Assembly: GCA_905221605.1 (NCBI GenBank)
Contig: CAJNDS010000757.1
Span: 197,001-261,000 of the forward strand
Length of the DNA: 64,000 bases
Origin: Symbiodinium natans
Taxonomy: Eukaryota; Sar; Dinophyceae; Suessiales; Symbiodiniaceae
Direction: 5' to 3'
A program made the position numbers and the translations under genes. The notes below the pieces were generated by a model that ran no database searches, was not told where the DNA came from, and was given only the letters and a program-made list of their open reading frames with translations. Shown piece by piece: positions 46,086 through 57,332 of this stretch (the first letter of the stretch is position 1; each line of letters opens with the position of its first letter).

Positions 46086-46925
46086 TGGGTCCGGAGTTTT
46101 GACCGCATTTTGTGCGGTTTTGTTTTTTGCTTTTGGTTCAAAAAAGCTGAAAAACACTGGCTTTTTCAGCCTTTTTTCAAGCCTTCGAAAAAACGCTCTC
46201 CAGAGTTTCGAGCGGGCGCAACCTAAGGAAAATCCCTATGTTTTTGCTCGAATTCGGGGTTTTTGAAGACCCAAAATGGCAAAACATCGCTAAAATCAGC
46301 CATTGTGGGGCTGCAAACCTTTTGGCCTTAATTCAGGGCCTGTGCAGGCTCGATTCGCAAAAAATGCCATTTTGGGTGGTTTCCAAGGCCGCCAACCTAA
46401 GGAAAATCCCTATGTTTTGGCCTTAACTCAGGGTTTTTGAAGGCCCAAATGGTCAAAAATCGCAAAAATTTGCCATTTTGGTGGTCTCCAGGCTGCCAAA
46501 CTAGGGCCAAACTGGTCAAACATCACAAAAATGTGCCATTTTGATGGTTTCCAAGGCCGCCAACCTAAGGAAATCCCTATGTTTTTGCATTATTTCCTTG
46601 TTTCCGGGTTTTTGAAAGCCCAAAATGGTCAAAAATCGCCAAAATTGGTAATTTTGTGGCTGCCAACCTAAGGAAAATCCCTATGTTTTGCCTTAATTCC
46701 GGGTTTTTGAAGGCCCAAAATGGTCAAAAATCACGAAAATTTGCCACTTGGGTGTTTCCAAGGCTGCCAATCTAGGGAAAATCCTTATGTTTTGGCCTGA
46801 ATTCAAGGTTTGTGAAGGCTCAAATGGACAACAGTTTGCCATTTGTGTGGTTTGCAAAATCCTTATCTTTTGTCCTTAAAACAGGGCCTGCGAAGGCGCA
46901 CCATTGTGCTTGGTGAGGCTATACA
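46086..46925. repeat. ~105-bp tandem repeat, about seven degenerate units
   Basis: Units carry CCTAAGGAAAATCCCTATGT, GGTTTTTGAAGGCCCAAA, TGGTCAAAAATCGCAAAA and TTTGCCATTTT. Starts are near 46220, 46395, 46564, 46670 and 46762. There are no heptamers inside. Located in an EF-B intron. Confidence 0.9.
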
Positions 46926-47189
46926 ATTTCCATTTATACAGGTCTTGAGGGTTTAGGGTTTAGGGTTTAGGGTTTAGGGTTTAGGGTTTAGAGTTTAGGG
47001 TTTAGGATTTAGGGCTTAGGGTTTGTAGGCTTTAAGGTTGGGGTCTGAACCCCAGACCCCCAACACCTTGAAGCCACAAGCCTCCTGGAAGCAACCCAAA
47101 CCCCTAAACCCTAAACCCAATAAGGGCCTAGCAACCCTAAACCCTAAACCCTGAACCCTGAACCCTGAACCCCAACAGAAGTTGCCCAG

Positions 47190-47242
47190 GGCCCCGCGGC
47201 CGCCCCTCCAGGTCCTCCTGGTCTGGAGGCCTCCATGGCAGG
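47190..47242 (+). CDS. Probable EF-B linker exon (Pro/Ala-rich)
   Basis: TGCCCAG|GGC to CAGG|GTTGAGG encodes GPAAAPPGPPGLEASMA in phase 0. An upstream acceptor at 47178 would use another frame. Flanks are CCCTAAA/CCCTGAA and TTTAGGG. Confidence 0.45.
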
Positions 47243-48044
47243 GTTGAGGGTTTAGGGTTTAGGGTTTAGGGTTTAGGGTTTAGGGTTTAGGGTTTAGGGT
47301 TTAGGGTTTTGTAGGGGGCTCTTGTTGGGGTATCTTAGGGTATCCAGCGGCTGTATTGAGGTATAAGGGTAACAGATAAAGAGGCCATGGCAAGGTCTGC
47401 GGATTTTTCAGGCCATGGGGTTTAGGGTTTCGGGTTTAGGGTCTAGGGTATTAGGGTTCAGGGTTTAGGGCAAGGGTTTTTGGTTTAGGGCTTAGGGTTT
47501 GAGGGTTCGGGTTTAGGGCTTAGGGTTTTAGGGCTTTAGGGTTTGCAGTTTTTTGGGTTTAGGGTTTTAGGGTTTAGGGTTTCAGGGTATTAAGGTTTAG
47601 AGTTTAGGGCCGTTGAGGAGCAGGGTTTCGGGTTTCGGGCTTAGGGTTTAGGGTTTTATTGTTTAGGGTTTAGGGTCCAAAGCCCTAAACACTGAGTATG
47701 TTTTGCTTGGTATTTCACTTTACCCAGCTGCGGGACCGTGGGTGCAGCTTTAAGTTAGGGTTTAGGGTTTAGGGTTTAGGGTTTAGGGTTTAGGGTTTAG
47801 GGTTTAGGGTTTAGGGTTTAGGGTTTAGGGCTTAGGGTTTAGGGTTTAGGGTTGGGCTCGGGGGGGGATAGCTACAATTGGGGTTCGACGTCCCCTGAAC
47901 AGGGTTGTAGTGCAGGTGGTTCTTAATCAATGCCCGAACCTCCAACTTTTGGTATGTTCTGGCGGTCAGGACAACCATCGACCCCCACCTACTGACCCAA
48001 CCACTGCCAAAATTAGTTTACTTCGAACATCCCCACCCTCTCTT

Positions 48045-48315
48045 GGTGGAGATACTCTGGGGTTGGGCACTCCAGCAACACTCTGGGGCTGGGCACTCGA
48101 GGGAGACTGTGGGGTTGGGCTCCAGGGAGAGGGCACTCTAGGGAGACTTTGGGACAGTGGGGTGGGAGACTCTGGGGCACTCCGGGGACACTCCAGAGTT
48201 GGGCATAGGGAGACTCTGGGTTGGGCTGGGGTTCCCTGGCACTCCAGGGACACTCCAGAGTTGGGCACTCCCGGAACACTTTGGGGTTGGGCAATTCAGG
48301 GATGAGCGAGGAGTA
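48045..48315. repeat. ~30-bp minisatellite (GGTTGGGCACTCCAGGGA)
   Basis: About nine imperfect units of GGTTGGGCACTCCAGGGA plus ACACTCTGG, open in several frames on both strands because of its regular length. Not a gene. Confidence 0.85.
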
Positions 48316-49181
48316 GACCGGGCGAGGAGAAGAATTCCGGGCGAGGAGAAGAGTGGAGTTTAAAATCTAACAACCCCACATCGAGGGTGGGGAAAAACAA
48401 CAAAGATCCGAAACCTTCGCGGCCTACACTCTGCTCGACTTTGCCTAGGATTTAGGGTTTACGGTTTTGGGTTTCCGAAACCCTAAACCCTGAACCCATT
48501 AACCCTCCAACCCCAAATTTTCGACGCCAAAGAATCAGCATTTCATCACCTCAGGAAAGCATTGCTCGGCCCTGAAAGCCCTACCACCACCCACCCACCC
48601 GTCCAAGCGCCACAAACCCTAAACCCTAAACCCCATAAAACCCTAGACCCTAAACCCTAAGCCCTAGGGGTTCGGGTGTAGGGCTTAGGGTTCAGGGCTT
48701 AGGTCTGCAAGCCTCGAAAGTAAACCCTCCACCCTGAACCTGACACCCTAAGCGACCTAAACCCTCAGGCCTCAACCTTAAACCCAAGAGGGTTTAGGGT
48801 TTAGGGTCTGGGGTTTAGGGTTTAGGGGTTTTGGTTTAGGGTTTAGGGTTTAGGGTTTAGGTTCTCCAAGTTTCGTGGGCCTTTGGTGTGGTTCCTTGCC
48901 CTCTTTCATGGGTTCTGATGTGTGGGCCCTGGAGGTTGTGGTCTTGAAGGGGTCCCCTTTTAAGTGCCCAGATTAAGGGACCATGCAGCTACGCTTACAG
49001 AATCGAACTAGGCCCAAGAGCAACTTAGGAAAAAAGGGGTTTAGGGTTCATTCAGGGTTTAGGGTTTAGGGTTCAGGGTTCAGGGTTTAGGGTTTAGGGG
49101 TGTCGGGCCCTTGGAAGTGGGGTTTAGGGGTGACCCAAGGGACCATGTAACTACCCTAAGAAACCTGAGCTCCTTGCCCAG

Positions 49182-49241
49182 CCCCCGGATCGCCAGCAGC
49201 TCAAGGAGAGCGTGCAAGAGTCTCAGAGACACCTCGGGGAG
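49182..49241 (+). CDS. Probable EF-B exon: Gln/Glu-rich helix
   Basis: TTGCCCAG|CCC to GGGGAG|GGGGG encodes PPDRQQLKESVQESQRHLGE, 20 codons with good third-position G/C, running into a G tract. The acceptor lacks the usual G and the donor is masked by the tract, so the ends are approximate. Confidence 0.5.
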
Positions 49242-49916
49242 GGGGGGGGGGGTTTAGGTTTAGGGGGGGTTAGGGTTTGGGGTTTGGGGGTTCAAGGGTT
49301 TAGGGTTTGGGGGGTTAGTTTAGTTTAGGTTTTAGGGGTGGGGGATTACAGACCCAGTTACGTAGGGGGGAGGGGCGAAACCCTCAACCCTCAGCCTAAA
49401 AATGCGTAGGGCATAGGGTTCGGGCTGGGGGAGCGAGCCATCTGGGTCGATCCTTGCAGAAGGTTCGGGTGTAGGGTTTGGGGTCTAGGGTTTCGTGTTT
49501 AGGGCTTGGGGTTGAGGGTTTTTGGGCTTGGGGTGTGGAAGCAAGTCGGAGGCCTAGATTTAGAGAGTGCCGGTCGGCTGACATTGCAACCCAAACCCTA
49601 AACTTGGGTCAAGAGGCCAAGGCAAAACCCGCATTTGCCGGCAGCCTTTATGGGCTAATTTAGGACACTTGCTCAAGAAATGCTTGTAATTAAACTCGGT
49701 GGCGGGATATTGTATACTTTCCTTAAACCTTGTTGGGTTTAATCTTGGTAGCCTAGTGGTACCCTTTCCCCTTTTTTGTTCAAGGTCCCCTTATACGGTA
49801 ACCAGCCCCAAACAGATTGCCCTTAGTAAGATATGGCTACTGGGCTACCAAGATTTTCCTTTATTGGCTTTAATAGGACCTTGGGCAGGCTCTTAAAATT
49901 CTCCCTTATCTGGCTG

Positions 49917-50012
49917 GTTCTTGGTAGGGGATGAGAGAATGAGGGACCCTATATATACTCTTTAAGGGATGATACAGGGCCCTCATTCCCTCATTCCCTA
50001 CTAAGAACCAGG
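49917..50012. mobile_element. Foldback element (~30-bp arms)
   Basis: GGTTCTTGGTAGGGGATGAG on the left mirrors CTCATTCCCTACTAAGAACC on the right with few mismatches, around a ~35-bp loop containing TATATATA. EF-B intron. Confidence 0.75.
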
Positions 50013-50219
50013 AGACTAGGCCTTACGTAATAGGTGGGCCCTTAAAATTCTCTCTTATTGGGCTTGTGAACATGATGTTCAGGAATATTTGTTCAGAGGG
50101 TCTCACGGGCCATCATGGCCTAGGAGTCGTTTTCAAAGGGTTGCCAGGGCCGACCCAAAACCCTAAACCCTAGACCCTAAACCCTAAACCCTAAACCCTA
50201 AACCCTAAACCTAGTACAG

Positions 50220-50302
50220 GGGGAGCTATGGCTTGGCTCAGCACCCGTGGAGCTTCTTCGTCAGGTTCTGCATGTTCGACTCGGACCGCGATCGCCGACT
50301 AG
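50220..50302 (+). CDS. EF-B exon: entering helix and EF-hand loop
   Basis: AGTACAG|G opens and CTAG|GCGGGC closes it with a GC donor, phase 1. It encodes GSYGLAQHPWSFFVRFCMFD then SDRDRRL. The loop DSDRDRRLGCEE is completed by the next exon: acidic at 1, 3, 5 and 12, with Arg at 6 where Gly is usual. CCCTAAA precedes and TTTAGGG follows. Confidence 0.82.
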
Positions 50303-51365
50303 GCGGGCGGTTAGGGTTTAGGGTTTCGGGTTTAGGGTTTAGGGTTTTGGGTTTAGGGTTTAGGGTTTAGGTTTAGGGTTTAGGGTTTAGGGTTTAGGGT
50401 TGAGGGTTTAGGGTTTAGGGTTTAGGGTTTAGGCTTAGGGTTTAGGGTTTAGGGTTTAGGGTTTAGGGTTTACCCTTTTTGCCTTCTCTTGCTTCAGGGG
50501 TCGGGTTCCCGTTATCAACAAACAAGGGTTTCCAAGAGCATCCCAAACCCTAATTAGACCCTAAGCCTTAAAGCCTCTAATCGGTGATTCTGGAGACTCC
50601 TACGTATTGCAGTTTGTCTCTTAAAGCTGCCCTAGCATTTCTGATGAACTGGTTGCCTTGTATAAGGTGAGTTGTCTGGTGCCGCTGCTGAACCCTAAAA
50701 CCCTACAGACCCCAAAAGTCCTAGCAACCATCAAAAAGCCCTAAAAACCGCTAAAGAACAACCAAAACCCTAGCATCGGTTCAGTTGATGCCTAGCAACC
50801 AAACTTCGAGCCCCCCTAACCTCCTTGTAGCCTTGTTTTTGGTTCTAGATTCCCATATAAAGTAACCGACCCCCCAAAAAGGGTCCCCATCTTAGAATAT
50901 GGTTACTGGCCCTAAACCCTAAACTTTAAGTTCTAAACCCTAAACCCTAAACTTTAAACCCTAAACCCTCTCTACCAAGCTTCGGTGCTTACCCGGTTTA
51001 GGGTTTTGGGTCTAGCGTCCTGCAAGTACGAGTCGTGATGTGGGTTCGGGTTCTCATGGTGGATTTCGGTAGTGTGCATATGTAGTGTAGATCGACACAC
51101 ATACGTACGCTTCTGGGTTAGCCCCCCCCCCCCCCCCCGCCGCTTGAGTATGGGGTTTACGGGTTCCTCGGATGGGCCCAGGGTTTCATGCGGGTTTGAG
51201 GGTGCCGAGGTTTCGATGGCCTACGCCCTAAACCCCAAACCCTAAGCCGGAAACCCTAAACCCTAAACCCTAAACCCTAAACCCTAAACCCTAAACCCTA
51301 AACCCTAAACCCTAAACCCTAAACCCTAAACACTAAACACTAAACACTAAACCCTAACCAAAGAG

Positions 51366-51436
51366 GCTGCGAGGAGCTCTGGGCTTTCGCTCAGCTCAGC
51401 CCCGACTTCGGGTGCAGCGAGGACGAGTGGGACGAG
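51366..51436 (+). CDS. EF-B exon: loop end and linker helices
   Basis: CAAAGAG|GC completes a Gly. It encodes CEELWAFAQLSPDFGCSEDE then WDE, closing at GACGAG|GCCATG (GC donor, phase 0). The W, F and LC spacing matches the EF-A exons at 10416-11162. Confidence 0.85.
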
Positions 51437-51922
51437 GCCATGAGTTCTTTTGCATTTTTAGATTAAGGGTTAGGGTTTAGGGTTTAGGGTTTGGCGTTTA
51501 GGTTTTATGTAATACAAAAACCCTACTAGGGTTTAGGGTCTCTTGCTTCTTGAAGGGGGGTTTCCGAATTAGGGGTACCTTATTGGGGGGGGGGGGTGCC
51601 TTCGCCCTCCCTGACCCCCTTCCGGTCCCCCCTGGTTCCCGGCCCCCTGGCCCTCTGGCGCGCTTGGCCCGACCCCGCGCTTCGAGAACTGAATAAGTCT
51701 TTAGAAGTGGGCTGTTGTCTGAGTTTAGGCCCAAACCCTAGAAGGAATAGGTTTGGGTGGCTTTGCCGCCTTGGACGGCGTGGGGTGGGAGAAAAGTGTT
51801 AGATGGCCCTCCACAATCGGGCCAAAGCTGCTCTTCGCACCTCACGAAGCTTTCGAGCTGGGTCCGAAACCTAACCTGCACAGCATCTACGCCCTATCAC
51901 AGCAAACCCTAAACCCTAAACC

Positions 51923-51954
<32 letters not shown>

Positions 51955-51956
51955 AC

Positions 51957-52066
51957 CCGCAACCCGCAACCCTGAACCCTGAACCCTGAACCCTGAACCC
52001 TGAACCCTGAACCCTGAACCCTGAACCCTGAACCCTGAACCCTGAACCCTGAACCCTGAACCCTGC
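51957..52066. repeat. Homogenised CCCTGAA array
   Basis: About 14 copies of the variant CCCTGAA, with CCCTCAA and CCCGCAA runs just upstream. A stepwise change of variant along one array. Confidence 0.95.
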
Positions 52067-52090
52067 ACCCAACCCCTAGATCCTGCACAG

Positions 52091-52136
52091 GCCTTTGCCG
52101 AACTCTGCGACGACTACGGCTGCATCCCGACGGAAG
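52091..52136 (+). CDS. EF-B exon: helix AFAELCDDYGCIPTE
   Basis: GCACAG|GCC in phase 0 and GGAAG|GCCCCGG (GC donor) in phase 1. It is preceded by a CCCTGAA array and followed by TTTAGGG-like repeat. It aligns to EYGCETQ in EF-A. Confidence 0.85.
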
Positions 52137-53164
52137 GCCCCGGTGAAGGGAAGCCCTAGGGCTTTTACGGTTTAGGGTTTGGGGTTTGGGGTTTGGGTTT
52201 TAGGCTTGGCTCGCATCTACATCTCCCATTGCCCACCGTGAGGGCGTTCAGAATGTCGGGGCTCATGGGGGTCATGAAGGGATGGAACCCAAACTTTAAA
52301 CCCGAAATCCTAAACCATTACTGTCGGCCTGCCCATAGGGTTTTCTTCGGGTGCAGGGAATGAAAGGAGGTGAGTTTGATTATGTTTTGTTGCGCTTATT
52401 CCTGTTCCTTCACTCACTACCAACCTGCTGCAGGGTGAGGACCTGCCCCGAACACAGACTCATGTTTAAACAATTGTTTGAATTCATGTTTTGGTCTCAA
52501 ACTCCACTCCGCTTCTATGTCGTCACTCAAATTGAGATTGTGGCTCAGGGGGGCTGGGGCGGGGGGGGGGGTGTAGGGTTTGGGGTTTAGGGATTGGGGC
52601 GGGGGGAGGCGCATTTCAAAGAGTTCAGACAGCGTATTCCAGGCCTGAGCTTAATGCCCCAGTGCTATGAGCAAGCATCGGAGAAAGCAAGTTGAACCTT
52701 CCATGGGTCTTTGAGGATTCCCCAATGCAACCAAATACCCTCATCCCCCAAAACCGCTCCCCTACGCCCGAGCCTAATAAACCCCGAACCCTAAACCCAT
52801 AACCCCCAAAAACCAAAACCCCTTGAACCCCCTTAACCTTCCTAAACCTTGCTAAGCCGTAAACTCCCTAAACCTTACCTCCCCAAGCCTTAAGCCCTAA
52901 ACCGTTTATATAAACCCTCTACCCTCTGAACCCCTTAAGTCCTCAACCCTAAACCCTCTATGTAAACCCTCGACGTCGGACGCTTTAGACTCTACACCCC
53001 CTACCCCAAACCCTAAACCCCAAACACCAAACCCCCAACCCCAAACCCTAACCCCAAATTTAAGAGCCTCCGGCTCAAGCCGCCGACCCCGCTGGAGCAT
53101 AGTTGAGAGGTCTAAACCCGCTCGCATGGTTCGAAGATCATCCCAGCCTGCTCGGCAGAGTTCT

Positions 53165-53360
53165 GTGAAACGTTTGGGGGGGGGTAGGGGTTAGCACCAG
53201 AACAACCTCAAGCAGGGGGTGGGGGTGGGGGGGGGGGGGGTAGGGGGGGGGTGGGGGGCGGGGGGGGGGGGGGGGGGGTGGTGGGGTGGGGGTGGGGGGG
53301 GTGGGGGTTGGGGTGGTGGGGTGGGGGTGGGGGGGGGGGTGGTGGGGGTGGGGGGGTGCC
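53165..53360. repeat. Poly-G / GGGGTGGGG tract
   Basis: A nearly pure G tract with scattered T, able to form G-quadruplexes. Poly-Pro and poly-Gly frames here are artefacts. Confidence 0.95.
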
Positions 53361-53952
53361 GAAAACGCTGATTTTGCTCCCATCCAACACGCCGCCAGTA
53401 GCCCTAAACCCCAACCCTAAACCCCAAACCCTAAACCCCAAACCCCTAACCCCCTAACCCCAATCCCCAAACCCTAAACCTTAAACCCCAAACCCTACTG
53501 CAGCGGTCCTTGGCTCTGGGGGCGCAGTGGTGGTCGATGTTGGGCATGATGCGGTTCGTGAAGGGTTTAGGGTTTATTTAGGGTTTAGGGTGTAGGTTTG
53601 AGGGTTTAGGTTTCAGGGTTTAGGGTTTAGGGTTTAGGGTTCAGAGTTTAGGGTGAGCGTGCAGATGCTTCTGGGTCGTCCTCGGGGAGTTCGTCGAGTT
53701 CGCAACAGTTCTTTCACTGACTGGGGGGACTGTTAAGTCGCGCTTGGGAAAGTGATCCCAGCCGAGAAAAAACCTAACCCCAGTCCCCAAGCCTTAAACC
53801 CCAAACCCTAAACCCTAAACCCCAAACCCCAAACCCTTCACCCGAAACCCCGCACCCTCAACCCCAAACCTCAAACCCTAAGCCTAAACCCCAATCCTTA
53901 AACCCCAAACCCCAAACCCCAAACTCCAAACCCTACACCCCAAACACCCCAG

Positions 53953-54002
53953 GCCTCAGCAAGGAGGCCTTCTTCGCGCTGGTGGATGACGAGTCGGATC
54001 GG
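53953..54002 (+). CDS. EF-B exon: helix and start of EF-hand loop
   Basis: CCCCAG|GC completes a Gly. It encodes LSKEAFFALVDDESDR and ends at GATCGG|GCATCC (GC donor, phase 0). The intron falls inside the calcium-binding loop, whereas in EF-A it falls just before it. Confidence 0.85.
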
Positions 54003-54451
54003 GCATCCTGGCCTGAAGGGGGCTCAGGGGGGTTAGGGTTTAGGTTTTTGTGGGGGTTTAGGGTTTAGGGTTTAGGGTTTAGGGTTTAGGGCTAGGGTTT
54101 GGGTACTTTTAGGCTTGAAGTCTTGCCGGAGGTCCAGCTTGAGGGCACTGGCTCTCCTGCCCTCCTTGTTGCTTTCTCCGCCCCAATCCCTAAACCCTAA
54201 ACCCTAAACCCTAAACCCTAAACCCTAAACCCTAAACCCTAAACCCTAAACCTGTTTAAGCCAAAAAGGGTGCCCTTCCTATTCTTAGGTTACTCCTGCG
54301 GGTCTAGGTAAATGTTCCGTGTCTAATATCATGTTTGAGAGGAATGTGGCTTGTCTGAAGCACTACCAATGATTTCAACACCAAGACTGTAGGATACCAC
54401 GACGATGACGCTGCTGATGCTGATGAAATCTGTAAACCCCAAGCCCTGCGA

Positions 54452-54452
54452 C

Positions 54453-54510
<58 letters not shown>

Positions 54511-54538
54511 ATGATGATTATGATGATTATGATGATTA
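54452..54538. repeat. (ATG)n / (GAT)n microsatellite
   Basis: About 28 trinucleotide units. The poly-Met frame is not a gene. EF-B intron. Confidence 0.97.
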
Positions 54539-54851
54539 GGGTTTGGGTTTCAGAACCTAAGGGTACCAGACTCCCAATGCCGGAAGAGTCTAGTTCTAGC
54601 AGCGCTTCAGGGACGACGTCAGGGTTTCCGAGTTCACGGGGCGTAGGATTTAGGGTGCAGAGCTTAGGGGGTTTGGGGGTTTAGGGGTTCAGAGTTTGGG
54701 GTTTAGGGTTTTGGGGTTTTAGGTTGAGGTTTGCGGGGTTTATGAAGTACACCTGTACAGCCCAACCCTAAACCCTAAACCCTAAACCCTAAACCCTAAA
54801 CCCTAAACCCTAAACCCTAAACCCTAAATGCAAGGGGTTCTGCAACGCAAG

Positions 54852-54899
54852 GGCTGCTACTGCACGGAGAACCAGCTGCAAGCGATGTTGCTGCACGGA
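54852..54899 (+). CDS. EF-B exon: end of EF-hand loop and exit helix
   Basis: CGCAAG|GGC in phase 0 encodes GCYCTENQLQAMLLHG and ends at CACGGA|GCTTCAG (GC donor). Joined to the previous exon the loop reads DDESDRGCYCTE. CCCTAAA precedes (54764-54828) and TTTAGGG follows (54928-55010). Later exons are not identified. Confidence 0.85.
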
Positions 54900-55319
54900 G
54901 CTTCAGCCCTGGGCTTGGAATCAGAAGGGTTTAGGGTTTAGGGTTTAGGGTTTAGGGTTTAGGGTTTAGGGTTTAGGGTTTAGGGTTTAGGGTTTAGGGT
55001 TTAGGGTTTAGGGCTTGCAGATTTTTTGGGGGATTTTAGGGTCTAGGTTTAGAGTTCAGGGGGGAACCCTATAACTACCCATTTTGGCGGGATTTTGGGG
55101 TTTTGTGTTCAGGGCTGTTTCAAGTTTAGGCAACCCGATACTCAAAGCCCGAAATCTTGGGTTGCTTGCTTTCGCAACGTGTGCTTTGGCTCAGCAATCG
55201 CTTGGGCCTCTCCGTGACTCGTCTTTGGGCGGTCAACAGGGGTCCCTCATAAGCCGGTTTAGGGTTTAGGGTTTGGGGTTTAGGGTTTAGGGTTTAGGGT
55301 TTGGGGTTTAGGGTTTAGG

Positions 55320-55620
55320 GTTTAGGGTTTAGGTGCCCTTCTTAGGGAGTTTCCGGCTGCGGCTGCGAGGCGACGAAGCCCAGCAGAAGACTGTCGACGG
55401 GCAGCCATGATATGCAGCCCTACCCTAAGTCCTAAGCATGTAGAAGCATTCCCTTCAACCCTTAAACCCTTAAGCCCTTCAAGCCTTAAGCTCTTAAGCC
55501 CTTCAACCCTTAAGCCCTTCAACCCTTAAGCCCTTCAACCCTTCAACCCTCAAAGCCTTAAACCCTCAACCCTCACGCTTCCCAGGCTCCGGCACGGCAG
55601 CTGGCAGGCACCCTAGGGTT
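55320..55620. other. Repeat-derived CCCTTAAG / CCCTTCAA block
   Basis: After a ~100-bp unique stretch, units such as AACCCTTAAGCCCTTCAAGC repeat. The small Leu-rich frames are repeat translations. No gene seen. Confidence 0.6.
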
Positions 55621-55934
55621 CATACGGGGTTTACGGCTGTGCTTTAGGGCTTAGGGTTTAGGGTTTTAGGGTTTAGGGTTTAGGGTTTTAGGGTTTAGGG
55701 TTTAGGGTTTAGGGTTTTAGGGTTTGTTTGCCATCGAACACCCCAGGCCCTAACCCTAGACGCTCTAAACCATAGACCCTATAAGCCCTAAACCATAATC
55801 CCCTAAACCCCTTGATCCCTAAACCCTAAACCCAAGTTGACCCTGCTCCCGGAGCCCAGGGTGTGGACGTGCCGGTGTCAGGGTTAAATGTCTTATATAA
55901 GGGTTGGCCTGGTAGGATGACATTGTTTTCACAC

Positions 55935-56035
55935 CCCGGGTGGTTGAGGGCCTTTGCACATATCTGGCAGTGAACCCGGAACCCCTCCATCCAGCCGTCT
56001 TGGCGGATCTCCTTTTCCTCGCCGAAGATGTAAGC
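55935..56035 (-). CDS. Coding-like segment on the minus strand, unrecognised
   Basis: On the minus strand TTAAG|GCT opens and CCCGG|GTGTGAAA closes 101 nt encoding AYIFGEEKEIRQDGWMEGFR then VHCQICAKALNHPG, with a C-x2-C pair and good codon bias. The frame stays open to 55830. It has the AG|G and GT signals of an exon but CCCTAAA on both sides. It could be a minus-strand gene exon or a mobile-element fragment. Confidence 0.45.
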
Positions 56036-57087
56036 CTTAACCCCCAAACGCCTAGCCCTAAACCCTAAACCCCAGCCCCCAAACCCTCCCAAACCCTCAA
56101 GCCCTCAACCCTAAACCCTAGCCCTCAAGCCCTAAACCCCAAACTCTAAACCCCAAAACCCTGTCTTCTGGACTTTCTGTTGAACTCGGAAGCGGGGATT
56201 CGGGGGAGAGGTCGCCCTCGGAGCAAAGGCCAGCGCTGCGAGCTTTAGGGCTTGGCATTTAGGGCTTAGGGTTTAGGGATTGGGTTTAGGGTTTAGAGTT
56301 TCGGGCTTAGGGTTCAGGGCCGTTGAGGAGTGGGGGTCAGGGTTGAGGGTTGAGGGTTTCGGGTCCATTTAGGGCTGAGGGTCTGTGGTCTAGGTCTTAG
56401 GGGCTTCGGGCTTAAAGTGCTGGTTAGGGACCAGTGTTATCAGGGGCGAGGAGCCTTCGGCTCAAGCCACCGACCCGAAAGGGTTTAGGGTTTAGGGTTT
56501 AGGGTTTAGGGTTTAGGGTTTAGTGTTTAGGGTTTAGGGTTTAGGGTTTAGGGTTTAGGGTTTAGGGTTTAGGGTCTTAGTAACCTTCTGGCCTTCCTGC
56601 GGTACAACCCGAAACCGTAAACCCTGAACCAAGCTGCGTAGCAGAATCTTTGTAGGTTCCGATTATTTGGAGGTGTCTTATGGTTCTTTTGGGGGTTGTT
56701 AGGACTCAGAATGAGGGTTTGAGGTTTAGGGTTTAGGGTTTAGGGTTCAGGGTTCAGTTTTCAGGGTTCAGGGTTTAGGGTTTAGGGTTTAGGGTTTAGG
56801 GAGCTGAGGAACTCCAGGGATGTTGCTTACCACCACCGGTACGATTCAATGTAGAAGATAAAATTGGCTTCCGCTGAAAGAAGTTAGGGCTTAGGACCCA
56901 ACGACAGGGCGCCGTGTCTTCTTCTCCTTCTTCTTGGGTGCTGAAGGGTTTTCGGGTTTAGGGTTTAGGTTTTAGGGTTTAGGGTTTAGGGTTTAGGGTT
57001 TAGGGTTTAGGGTTTAGGGGAAGTTCAAGTATGCGAAAGGGCCCCCGACCTCCTAGCCCTGACTTCTCACTGCCCAACCCAAGTTCC

Positions 57088-57135
57088 TCAAGCACTTCAC
57101 GCCCTTTGACCCTCAACTTGAGACCCGGAATTTAG
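57088..57135 (+). CDS. Candidate exon (FLKHFTPFDPQLE)
   Basis: CAACCCAAG|TTC opens a + strand frame FLKHFTPFDPQLETR with good codon bias, just before degenerate TTTAGGG. It may be the end of EF-B or the start of the Lys-rich gene. The acceptor lacks the usual G. Confidence 0.3.
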   Translation, partial: SSTSRPLTLNLRPGI

Positions 57136-57266
57136 GGATTAGGGCTTTAGGGTTTAGGGTGTAGGGTTTAGGGTTTAGAATCCTAAAGCCTAAAGTCCCA
57201 AGCTTCAGACCTCTCCCTTCAAGCCCCCCCCACACAGGGAACCTCACGGAAGCCGCGCCTCCCCAG

Positions 57267-57332
57267 GCGAGAGCAGCAAGGGCAAGGGAGCCAGCAAGGG
57301 AGCCAAGGGCAAAGATCCGTTTGACGAAGCAG
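57267..57332 (+). CDS. Lys-rich gene exon 1 (candidate)
   Basis: CCCCAG|GC to GCAG|GATGG encodes ESSKGKGASKGAKGKDPFDE plus A. Upstream, CACACAG at 57237 is an alternative acceptor in frame. Without splicing the frame stops at TAA in CCCTAAA (57340), so a GA donor is assumed. Confidence 0.5.

Larger units (their letters stand above)
41859..54899 (+). other. EF-B: EF-hand protein gene (partial, about ten well-placed exons)
   Basis: A + strand series of short exons joins into a protein with at least two EF-hand modules. The first gives CQIRGLAPEEG, WSFPSFSWLVDQGERG and VYCTDEELRLMLQGRK. A proline-rich linker follows. The second gives HPWSFFVRFCMF, the loop DSDRDRRLGCEE, then LWAFAQLSPDFGCSEDEWDE, AFAELCDDYGCIPTEG, LSKEAFFALV and the loop DDESDRGCYCTE. 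Phases match at the joins from 50220 to 54899. EF-A upstream of SEC22 is a relative. The gene ends are not identified, and the protein family beyond EF-hand is unknown. Confidence 0.72.

Noticed and set aside
47910-48363. Overlapping frames of 68-131 codons on both strands
   Set aside because: A ~30-bp minisatellite whose unit length keeps all frames open.
53138-53457. Poly-Pro / poly-Gly frames
   Set aside because: Poly-G tract.
54454-54684. Frame starting with 18 Met residues
   Set aside because: (ATG)n microsatellite.
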